Assembly (NCBI GenBank): GCA_963695195.1
Contig: CAVOGE010000007.1
Coordinates: forward strand, 806,001 to 870,000
DNA from: CF-167 sp963695195
GTDB lineage: Bacteria; Chloroflexota; Limnocylindria; QHBO01
Reading direction: 5' to 3'
Length of the DNA: 64,000 nucleotides
Shown: positions 1-6,508 of the stretch, piece after piece
Position numbering within the stretch: the stretch's first letter is position 1
Layout: each line of letters opens with the position of its first letter
The notes under the pieces: model-generated
What the model was told of the DNA's origin: nothing
The model's database searches: none
What the model saw: only the letters and a program-made list of their open reading frames with translations
Translations under genes and position numbers: made by a program

Positions 1-124
1 GGATGTCGGGCAGGCTCGGGCTGGGGCGCGCGTCGAGGTCCAGCTGGCCGACCAGGATCAGCCCCACGCCCGCGACGGCAAGCAGCAGCGGCAGCGCGAT
101 GGTCGGAGCGGAGAGGCGCCTCAT
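1..124 (-). CDS. N-terminus of a membrane-anchored or exported protein (partial)
   Basis: The minus strand from the ATG at 124 stays open to the window edge, giving about 41 residues: a short basic start (MRRLSAPT), a hydrophobic segment rich in Leu, Ala, Val and Gly at about residues 9-26, then a polar stretch with Asp, Arg, Pro and Ser. This reads as a signal peptide or N-terminal membrane anchor. A TAGACT box (minus strand, 137-132) lies 7 nt before the ATG, so the message may be leaderless. The gene is transcribed away from nuoN, whose stop codon lies 23 bp upstream. The remainder is outside the window and no family can be named. Confidence 0.5.
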   Translation of the reverse strand, partial: MRRLSAPTIALPLLLAVAGVGLILVGQLDLDARPSPSLPDI

Positions 125-146
125 GCGCCGGAGTCTAGCAAGCGCG

Positions 147-1601
147 CTAGAAGAGGCTCGCGACCGAGGCCTGGAGGAAGGTGAGCACCGGCTCCGGGAA
201 GAGCCCCAGGGCCAGGACGGCGACCACCGAGATCGCCAGCGCAGCGACGCCGAGCGGCGAACGATCGATCGGTGCCGGCTCGGCCTCGGGGTCGCGCATG
301 TACATGTAGACGATCACGCGCAGGTAGTAGAACGCGGCCAGCGCGGCATTCAGGGCGATCGCCACCGCGAGCCATGCGACGCCGGCATCGACGGTCGCGA
401 TCAGCACGTACAGCTTGGCGAAGAAGCCGACCGTCGGCGGGATGCCTGTCAGCGACAGGAGCAGGATCGCCATCCCGGCGGCCAGCCACGGCGCGCGTGC
501 GGCCAGGCCCGCGAAGCCGCCCAACCCGCCGAAGCGGCGCGGGTCGCGCTGCAGCATGCCGACGACCGCGAAGGCAGCCAGGTTCATGACGCCATAGCCG
601 AGCACGTAGAAGAGGACCGACTCGATCCCCTGCGCGCGGATGTCGGGGTTCGTCGCGTGGGCGAACGCGGCCAGGCCGGCCAGGATGTAGCCGGTGTGAG
701 CAATGCTCGAGTAGGCGAGCATGCGCTTCACGTTGGTCTGGGTGAGCGCCACGATGTTGCCGCCGGTCATGGTCACCACCGCCAGGATCGCCATCACACC
801 GAACCAGTCCGCGCTCATCGGGCCGAGCCCCTCGGCGAAGAGGCGCACCAGCAGGGCAAAGGCACCGAGCTTTGGCCCAACTGAGAGAAAGCCGGTGATC
901 GGCGTTGGCGCGCCCTGGTACGCGTCGGGGGTCCAGAAGTGGAACGGCACGGCGGCCGCCTTGAAGGTGGCGCCCACGGTCAGCAGCCCGATCGCCAGGA
1001 TCCCGGCCGGGCCTGCCGCGTTCGCCAGGTCGCTCATCCCATCGATCCGCGTTGTCCCGGTCAGCCCGTACGTCCAGCTGATCCCGAAGAGCAGGATGGC
1101 GCTGGCGAACGATCCGAGCAGGAAGTACTTGAGACCGCCCTCGTTGCTGTACCGATCGGTCTTGTGGAAGGCGGTCATCAGGTAGGCGGGCATGACCATC
1201 AGCTCGAGGCCGATGAAGAGTGTGATCAGGTCAGCGCTCGAGGCCAGCACGAACATGCCGATCAGGCTGAAGACGAGGATCGCGTTGAACTCGCCGAGCG
1301 GCAGCCGGCGCTGCGCCAGGTAGGAGGGGGCGAAGAGCGCCGCCAGGATGCCGATGACCACGGTCGCGGCCTTGAAGAAGACCGACAGGTCGTCGACCAC
1401 GTAGAAGCCCTCGAAGATGCGGTCGTTGACGCCCCAGACCGGGATGCAGGCGGCGCCGACCAGGACAAGGCCGGCCACGGTGATGGGCGTCAGGATCCAC
1501 TTGCCGCTCGGTGGCAGGAACAGGTCCACGGTGATGATCGCCAGCACCAGGAGGACCAGGATCAGCTCGGGGAGGAGCGGGGCGAGGTCGATCAGCTGCA
1601 T
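147..1601 (-). CDS. nuoN: NADH-quinone oxidoreductase subunit N
   Basis: A 484-residue polytopic membrane protein of the Mrp-antiporter-like family (NuoL/M/N), one of the proton-pumping subunits of the complex I membrane arm. About 14 hydrophobic segments span the length. The central core has the family signature around PFHFWTPDAYQGAPTPITGF (near residues 215-235), preceded by FKAAAVP with the conserved channel lysine, and a second conserved lysine lies in TNVKRMLAYSSIAHTGYIL. The length is typical. The start is the ATG at 1601, 10 nt after the nuoM stop. It is the last gene of the J-K-L-M-N run, so it is probably the end of that transcript. Confidence 0.97.
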   Translation of the reverse strand: MQLIDLAPLLPELILVLLVLAIITVDLFLPPSGKWILTPITVAGLVLVGAACIPVWGVNDRIFEGFYVVDDLSVFFKAATVVIGILAALFAPSYLAQRRLPLGEFNAILVFSLIGMFVLASSADLITLFIGLELMVMPAYLMTAFHKTDRYSNEGGLKYFLLGSFASAILLFGISWTYGLTGTTRIDGMSDLANAAGPAGILAIGLLTVGATFKAAAVPFHFWTPDAYQGAPTPITGFLSVGPKLGAFALLVRLFAEGLGPMSADWFGVMAILAVVTMTGGNIVALTQTNVKRMLAYSSIAHTGYILAGLAAFAHATNPDIRAQGIESVLFYVLGYGVMNLAAFAVVGMLQRDPRRFGGLGGFAGLAARAPWLAAGMAILLLSLTGIPPTVGFFAKLYVLIATVDAGVAWLAVAIALNAALAAFYYLRVIVYMYMRDPEAEPAPIDRSPLGVAALAISVVAVLALGLFPEPVLTFLQASVASLF

Positions 1602-1611
1602 CGGTCCGTCC

Positions 1612-3135
1612 TCACCACGGCAGGCTGAACGAGGTCAGCCCCTGCGAGGATTCGATCGCCTCGATGATGCGATCGACCGGCCCGCTGATCGCATCGAGCA
1701 CTGGTCCCGGGAAGACGCCCAGCGCGACGACCAGCACGATCAGCGGCGCCAGCGCCAGCCACTCGTTGCGGTTCATGTCCCTGAGCGACGGCCACCAGCG
1801 GCGCATCCAGTCCGAGGGAACCGCGAAGAAGACGCGCTGGAACATCCAGAGCATGTATACCGCGCTCATGATCACCACGAGCATCGTGGCGGCGGCCACC
1901 CAGCCGGAGTACTGGAACGCGCCCAGCAGGACCAGGAACTCGCCGATGAAGCCCGACAGGCCGGGCAGGCCGATGCTGGCGAAGGTGAAGAGGCCGAAGA
2001 TCGCGGCGTACTGCGGCATCCGCGCATTGAGGCCGCCCATGTGCGCGATCGCCCGGTCGTGGGTGCGCTCGTAGATCACCCCGACCAGCAGGAAGAGGGC
2101 GCCGGTGGTGATGCCGTGGCTGATCATCTGGAAGATGGCGCCCTGGAGCCCCTGGACGTTGAAGACGAAGGCGCCCAGCGTGACGAAGCCCATGTGGCTG
2201 ACCGATGAATACGCGATCAGCTTCTTCAGGTCGGGCTGCACCATGCTCACCATGGCGCCGTACAGGACCGCGATCACGGCCAGGGCGATCACGAACGGCG
2301 CAAAGCTGACCGCAGCATCGGGAAGCAGCGGCAGGGAGTAGCGCAGGAAGCCGTAGCCGCCCAGCTTCAGCAGGACGCCGGCCAGGATGATGCTGCCGGC
2401 GGTGGGCGCCTCGACGTGGGCATCGGGCAGCCAGGTGTGGAACGGCCACATCGGGACCTTGATGGCGAACGCGAGGAAGAACGCAACGAACGCCAGCGCC
2501 TGGAGTCCGTCGGCGTAGCCGAAGCCGCGCAGCGTCTCGTAGCTGAAGGTGAACGGGTGCCCGGCCCCCGCATGCGCGATCGCCACCGCCAGGATGGCGA
2601 CCAGCATCAACAGCGAGCCGACCAGGGTGTAGATCACGAACTTGACGGTGGCGTAGATTCGCCGCGGTCCGCCCCAGATGCCGATGATCAGGTACATCGG
2701 AATCAGGCTGATCTCCCAGAAGACGTAGAACAGGAAGAGGTCGAGCGAGACGAAGACGCCGAGCATGCCGACCATCAGCAGCAGCATCGCCGCGTAGTAC
2801 TCCTTGACGCGGACCCGGATCGGATCCCAGGAGTAGAAGATGCTGACCACGCTCAGGACCGTGGTGAGCAGCACCAGGACGACCGAAAGCCCGTCCACGC
2901 CGAGCGTGTAGCGCATCCCGAAGGCGGGGATCCAGGAGAGATCCTCGCGGTACTGGAACTCCGCTCCGGCGGTGCTGTAGCCGAGCAGCGCCAGGCTGAA
3001 CCCGAAGCTGGCGAGCGATGCCAGCAGCGCGATCCAGCGCACGGCACGGTGGTTATCGCCGGGGACGAGGAGCAGGACCACGACGCCGATAAGCGGCGAG
3101 AAGACGATGAGAGAGAGGATCGGCAGATCGCTCAT
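1612..3135 (-). CDS. nuoM: NADH-quinone oxidoreductase subunit M
   Basis: A 507-residue antiporter-like subunit of complex I with about 14 membrane segments. FYVFWEISLIPMYLIIGIWG contains the conserved glutamate of the first half-channel, and KVPMWPFHTWLPDAHVEAPT is the family signature. LKKLIAYSSVSHMGFV carries the central lysine. I chose the ATG at 3135 because it overlaps the nuoL stop codon in an ATGA arrangement and gives the usual N-terminus (MSDLPILSL). The upstream in-frame extension to 3306 is Arg-rich shadow sequence inside nuoL. Confidence 0.97.
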   Translation of the reverse strand: MSDLPILSLIVFSPLIGVVVLLLVPGDNHRAVRWIALLASLASFGFSLALLGYSTAGAEFQYREDLSWIPAFGMRYTLGVDGLSVVLVLLTTVLSVVSIFYSWDPIRVRVKEYYAAMLLLMVGMLGVFVSLDLFLFYVFWEISLIPMYLIIGIWGGPRRIYATVKFVIYTLVGSLLMLVAILAVAIAHAGAGHPFTFSYETLRGFGYADGLQALAFVAFFLAFAIKVPMWPFHTWLPDAHVEAPTAGSIILAGVLLKLGGYGFLRYSLPLLPDAAVSFAPFVIALAVIAVLYGAMVSMVQPDLKKLIAYSSVSHMGFVTLGAFVFNVQGLQGAIFQMISHGITTGALFLLVGVIYERTHDRAIAHMGGLNARMPQYAAIFGLFTFASIGLPGLSGFIGEFLVLLGAFQYSGWVAAATMLVVIMSAVYMLWMFQRVFFAVPSDWMRRWWPSLRDMNRNEWLALAPLIVLVVALGVFPGPVLDAISGPVDRIIEAIESSQGLTSFSLPW

Positions 3136-5363
3136 GGCCGCAGCACCAGGTAGGCGACCAGCACCAGCGCCAGGCCGGCGGCCATCCCCAGTCCGTAGTT
3201 CTCGACGCGGCCGGTCTGTGCTCGCCGCAGCAGCCCGCCGAACCGTTGGGCGATCCACCCGGCGCCGTTGACCGCGCCGTCGATCACCTTGGCGTCGAAC
3301 CACCACAGGGCGTTGCCGACCAGCACGCCGCCGCGCGCCCAGACGAGGCCGTACAGGTCATCCACGTAGTACTTGTTCAGGCTGGCCGCGTACATCCCCG
3401 GTCCGAGGCCGAACGGGATGCGGACGACGAAGCGCCGCGGCGCCTCCGGATCACCGACGTACCAGCGATGCGCCAGCCAGATCCCGGCCACCCCCACCGA
3501 CGCGCCGATAAGCAGCAGCAGTCCCCCGATCCCGAACAGCTCGAAGCCGTGGTGCTCGCCGGCGGCGATCGAGCCAGAAAGGATGCCGGCGCCAGCCTCC
3601 TCCGCGCCGTGGAAGACTTCCTCCAGCCAGGTGTGGATGAAGCCGCCCTCCGGAGGAAGTCCCAGGACCAGGCCGATCAGCGCGGTCGGGACGGCCAGGA
3701 TGATGAGCGGCCAGACCATGGTCGGCGCCGACTCGTGAACGTGGTGCCAGGCGTCGCGCGGTCCGCGCCACGCCCCGTGGAAGGTCATGAAGATCATGCG
3801 GAAGGTGTAGAAGGCGGTCATGAAGGCGACGATCACGCCGACCGCGTAGAACAAGTAGTAGCCGCGGTTGAACGACTCGGCCAGGATCTCGTCCTTACTG
3901 AAGAATCCCGCAAAGAGCGGGATCCCGGCGAGCGCCAGCGCCCCGACCACCATCGTTCGGTAGGTCCACCTCATGCGTTCACGCAACCCGCCCATGAAGC
4001 GCATGTCCTGCTCGCCGGACGCCCCGTGGATGACCGAGCCGGAGCCCATGAAGAGGAGCCCCTTGAAGAAGCCGTGGCTGACCAGGTGGAAGATGGCCGC
4101 CACCCAGGCACCGATCCCCAGCGCGAAGAACATGTAGGCCAGCTGGCTCACCGTCGAGTAGGCGAGCACCTTCTTGATGTCGTTCTGGGTCAGCGCGATC
4201 GCGGCGGCAAAGATGGCGGTGAAGACGCCGATGCCGGCCACCACCCACATGGCGACCGGGCTCTCCACGAAGATCGGGTTGGCGCGGGCGACCATGTAGA
4301 CCCCGGCGTTGACCATCGTCGCGGCATGGATCAGCGCGCTGACCGGGGTGGGACCCTCCATCGCGTCCGGCAGCCAGACGTGCAGCGGGAACTGGGCGCT
4401 CTTGCCGACCGCGCCGGCGAAGAGGAGCAGCGCGATGACCGTCACGGCGGTCGGGTCGAGGCCGCCGATGCCGGCGAAGACCTCCTCGAAGTTGAGGGTT
4501 CCCAGCATCGTCCAGATCATCATGATCCCGAGGCCGAAGCCGAAGTCGCCGACCCGGTTGACCACGAACGCCTTCTTGGCAGCACCGGCCGCCGAGGGCT
4601 TCTTGTACCAGAAGCCGATGAGCGCGTAGCTGCACAGGCCGACCGCCTCCCAGCCGACGTACAGCATCAGGAAGTTGTCGCCCAGGATCAGCAGCAGCAT
4701 GCTGAACATGAACAGGTTCAGGTAGGCGAAGAAGCGCCACAGCCCGCGGTCGCCGTCCATGTAGCCGATGCTGTAGACGTGGACCAGCAGGCCGACCGTG
4801 CTCACCACCAGGAGCAGCGCGGCGGTCAGGCCGTCAACCAAGAACGCGATCTCGATCTGGAAGTCGCCCGACACGATCCATTCGTAGACCGAGACGTGGT
4901 ACACGTTGCCGCCGAAGACCACGTTGGCGAAGACGATCATGGAAAAGGCCCAGGCGATCCCGACCAGTGCGGTCGGCACCCACCAGGACCGATAGCTCGG
5001 GCGCGGGCCGCCCTCGACCACATGCCCGGCCTGTCCAAGCCCGTCGTTCATGTCGTCAGGGATCACCCCGTCGGCTCCGCTGCTGTTGGCCAGGTCGTCC
5101 GCGTGGCCGGCGTGCGGCGAGCTGAGCGCCTGCTCCTCCTCGGACGGGATGGCGCGGAACGCGGAGTCGTCGACCTCGCCGGAATCGTGCCCATCACCGC
5201 CGTGGCCTGCGTGCCCGCCATGGTCATCGGCGTGCGCGTCGTCGCCGTGCTCATCGTGGCCATGCGACGGAACGCGATCCAGCCGCGAACCTGCGAGCAC
5301 GGCGAACAGGAAGCCGGCCAGCGGCAGCGCCGGGATGAGGGCGATCAACAGCTCGGTCGACAT
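3132..5363 (-). CDS. nuoL: NADH-quinone oxidoreductase subunit L with a His/Asp-rich loop insertion
   Basis: A 743-residue NuoL, longer than the usual 610-660 residues. The core is normal: VGLCSYALIGFWY, FPLHVWLPDAMEGPTPVSAL and NDIKKVLAYSTVSQLAYM, followed by the C-terminal segments that form the long lateral helix. The extra length comes from a polar insertion between the first hydrophobic segment and the next (about residues 27-125). It is very rich in His, Asp, Gly and Glu, with repeated HG, HD and HAGH units. The rest of complex I has nothing like it. Such a loop would face the outside or the cytoplasm and could bind metal ions, but this is inference. nuoL overlaps nuoM by 4 bp and follows nuoK after 4 bp. 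Confidence 0.96.
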   Translation of the reverse strand: MSTELLIALIPALPLAGFLFAVLAGSRLDRVPSHGHDEHGDDAHADDHGGHAGHGGDGHDSGEVDDSAFRAIPSEEEQALSSPHAGHADDLANSSGADGVIPDDMNDGLGQAGHVVEGGPRPSYRSWWVPTALVGIAWAFSMIVFANVVFGGNVYHVSVYEWIVSGDFQIEIAFLVDGLTAALLLVVSTVGLLVHVYSIGYMDGDRGLWRFFAYLNLFMFSMLLLILGDNFLMLYVGWEAVGLCSYALIGFWYKKPSAAGAAKKAFVVNRVGDFGFGLGIMMIWTMLGTLNFEEVFAGIGGLDPTAVTVIALLLFAGAVGKSAQFPLHVWLPDAMEGPTPVSALIHAATMVNAGVYMVARANPIFVESPVAMWVVAGIGVFTAIFAAAIALTQNDIKKVLAYSTVSQLAYMFFALGIGAWVAAIFHLVSHGFFKGLLFMGSGSVIHGASGEQDMRFMGGLRERMRWTYRTMVVGALALAGIPLFAGFFSKDEILAESFNRGYYLFYAVGVIVAFMTAFYTFRMIFMTFHGAWRGPRDAWHHVHESAPTMVWPLIILAVPTALIGLVLGLPPEGGFIHTWLEEVFHGAEEAGAGILSGSIAAGEHHGFELFGIGGLLLLIGASVGVAGIWLAHRWYVGDPEAPRRFVVRIPFGLGPGMYAASLNKYYVDDLYGLVWARGGVLVGNALWWFDAKVIDGAVNGAGWIAQRFGGLLRRAQTGRVENYGLGMAAGLALVLVAYLVLRP

Positions 5364-5367
5364 CGGT

Positions 5368-5673
5368 CTATTCCTTCAGGTCCGCGTACTGGTCAACCTC
5401 GGCCGTCTTGCGCGTGCGGATGATGGCGATCACCAGCGCAAGCCCGACCGTGGCCTCGGCAGCGGCCACCGCCATGACCAGCAGGGCGAAGATGGCGCCC
5501 GCAGGTGAGCCGTCGGGCGCGTAGGCGTTGAATGCGACCAGCGACAGGTTGACCGCGTTGAGCATCAGCTCGATCGAGATCAGCATCAGGATCGCGTTCC
5601 GACGCGCCATGAAGCCAAAGGCGCCGATCCCGAACAGGATCGCGGAGACGAGGAGGTAGCCCTGCAGCCCCAT
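5368..5673 (-). CDS. nuoK: NADH-quinone oxidoreductase subunit K
   Basis: A 101-residue protein with three membrane helices, the standard size for NuoK, part of the proton path of the complex I membrane arm. MLISIELMLNAVNLSLVAF carries the conserved glutamate of helix 2, and the third helix has EATVGLALVIAI with the second conserved glutamate. The ATG at 5673 shares one base with the nuoJ stop (TGATG), which fits translational coupling. The longer open frame that runs upstream to 6216 is out of frame with nuoJ and is not coding. Confidence 0.96.
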   Translation of the reverse strand: MGLQGYLLVSAILFGIGAFGFMARRNAILMLISIELMLNAVNLSLVAFNAYAPDGSPAGAIFALLVMAVAAAEATVGLALVIAIIRTRKTAEVDQYADLKE

Positions 5674-6182
5674 CAGTTGGCCCCCTCGTCGTCTTCGGGG
5701 CGGCGGGCGATGTAGATGGCACCGATGATCGCCACCAGCAGCAGCAGGCTGAGGATCTCGAAGGGCAGTGCATAGTCGGTGAAGAGCGCGGTGGCGATCG
5801 TCTCGACGCTCACCGCGGTGACCTCCAGGGCGCCGTGCCAATCGGTCTGGGTGACGGTGTAGCCGATCAACCCCACGATGATCAGCGCCACCAGCCCCGC
5901 GACCCAGACCTGCGGATGGAACGGGCGCGGCAGGTTCGCGTCGCCCGCCTGGGTGAGCATGATCGCGAACAGGATCAGGACGCTGATGGCGCCGAGGTAG
6001 ATGAGCACCTGGGCGGCAGCCACGATGGGGGCGCCCAGCAGCGCATACATCCCCGCCAGCGAGCCGAAGCAGACCATCATCGCCACGGCGCTGTGGATGA
6101 TGTTGCGCAGCGTGACGACCAGCAGTCCGGCACCGATGACGCCGACGGCGAGCAGGATGAAGAGGACGCCGGAGAGGTCCAG
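5673..6182 (-). CDS. nuoJ: NADH-quinone oxidoreductase subunit J, probable CTG start
   Basis: A 169-residue, five-helix complex I membrane subunit. The first ATG/GTG/TTG start in this frame is a GTG at 6086, but that would remove the first helix. Upstream of it the same frame encodes a typical NuoJ N-terminus (LDLSGVLFILLAVGVIGAGL, then TLRNIIHSAV) with no conventional start codon before an in-frame TGA. A CTG at 6180-6182 lies 8 nt after a perfect AGGAG (minus strand, 6195-6191), so CTG is the most likely initiator. The body contains the usual YLGAISVLILFAIML helix. The C-terminal tail is acidic. It leads the J-K-L-M-N transcript. Confidence 0.9.
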   Translation of the reverse strand: MDLSGVLFILLAVGVIGAGLLVVTLRNIIHSAVAMMVCFGSLAGMYALLGAPIVAAAQVLIYLGAISVLILFAIMLTQAGDANLPRPFHPQVWVAGLVALIIVGLIGYTVTQTDWHGALEVTAVSVETIATALFTDYALPFEILSLLLLVAIIGAIYIARRPEDDEGAN

Positions 6183-6190
6183 GGCTGCGG

Positions 6191-6195
6191 CTCCT
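6191..6195 (-). promoter_or_regulatory. Shine-Dalgarno site that decides the CTG start of nuoJ
   Basis: The minus strand reads AGGAG here, 8 nt before the CTG at 6182-6180. No ATG, GTG or TTG is available in frame between the upstream stop codon and the end of the first membrane helix. Confidence 0.7.
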
Positions 6196-6252
6196 GCTGG
6201 GTGATTGAGCGCTCAAACGGCCTCGCCGATCAGAGATCCGAGGCCGTATCCG

Positions 6253-6258
6253 ATTCTA
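6253..6258 (-). promoter_or_regulatory. Candidate -10 box for nuoJKLMN
   Basis: The minus strand reads TAGAAT, the same type of box seen in front of many other genes here. Transcription would start near 6246 and give a 5' leader of about 64 nt before the nuoJ CTG. I see no convincing -35 element. A perfect 12-bp palindrome, TTGAGCGCTCAA (6205-6216), lies inside this leader. Confidence 0.4.
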
Positions 6259-6319
6259 GCGCAGCCCGAGTTCGGCTTACGCCGTTGCCAGGGGGCCTCG
6301 CGGCAGGCTCCGGGCGAAA

Positions 6320-6448
6320 TGCTCAGCATCTGAGCATATGGACAGGGATATGCCTCAAATGCCCTCGATTCGTCGCCGTTCCGCTCAGCTGCCGAGCATT
6401 CGGCCGGCATTCCACACCATCTCGGCTCTTGTGCTCAGATGCTGAGCA
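6320..6448. repeat. Three copies of a 17-bp imperfect palindrome (candidate operators)
   Basis: Copy 1 (6320-6336) is TGCTCAGCATCTGAGCA. Copy 3 (6432-6448), TGCTCAGATGCTGAGCA, is its exact reverse complement. Copy 2 (6382-6398), CGCTCAGCTGCCGAGCA, matches copy 3 at 14 of 17 positions. Centres lie 62 and 50 bp apart. The half-site is TGCTCAG/CTGAGCA. They lie in the only long non-coding gap of the complex I cluster, about 60-190 bp upstream of the candidate nuoJ promoter. Binding of a dimeric regulator is the simplest reading. I do not recognise the motif. Confidence 0.6.
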
Positions 6449-6508
6449 GCCATCCCTTCAGAGGCGAGCATCACCAGCCGAGGAAATGGTTGCCCACCTC
6501 ATCAACTC

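Larger units (their letters stand above)
6183..6508. other. Intergenic region splitting the complex I cluster
   Basis: This 326-bp gap between the G-like flavoprotein gene and nuoJ is the longest non-coding stretch in the cluster. It holds the nuoJ ribosome-binding site, a candidate -10 box, a 12-bp palindrome and three 17-bp palindromes. I see no coding region in it. It is less GC-rich than the flanking genes. Confidence 0.7.

Noticed and set aside
134..151. An intrinsic terminator after nuoN (TCTAGC/GCTAGA inverted repeat)
   Set aside because: The stem is only 6 bp, no T-run follows on the minus strand, and the sequence is better explained by the TAGACT box of the next gene.
3246..5423. 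A 725-codon plus-strand open frame antisense to nuoL
   Set aside because: Shadow of nuoL on the opposite strand; no domain and very biased composition (His, Asp, Glu, Gln, Arg).
6320..6448. A short CRISPR array
   Set aside because: Copies are palindromic, in both orientations, unevenly spaced and not identical; no cas genes are nearby.
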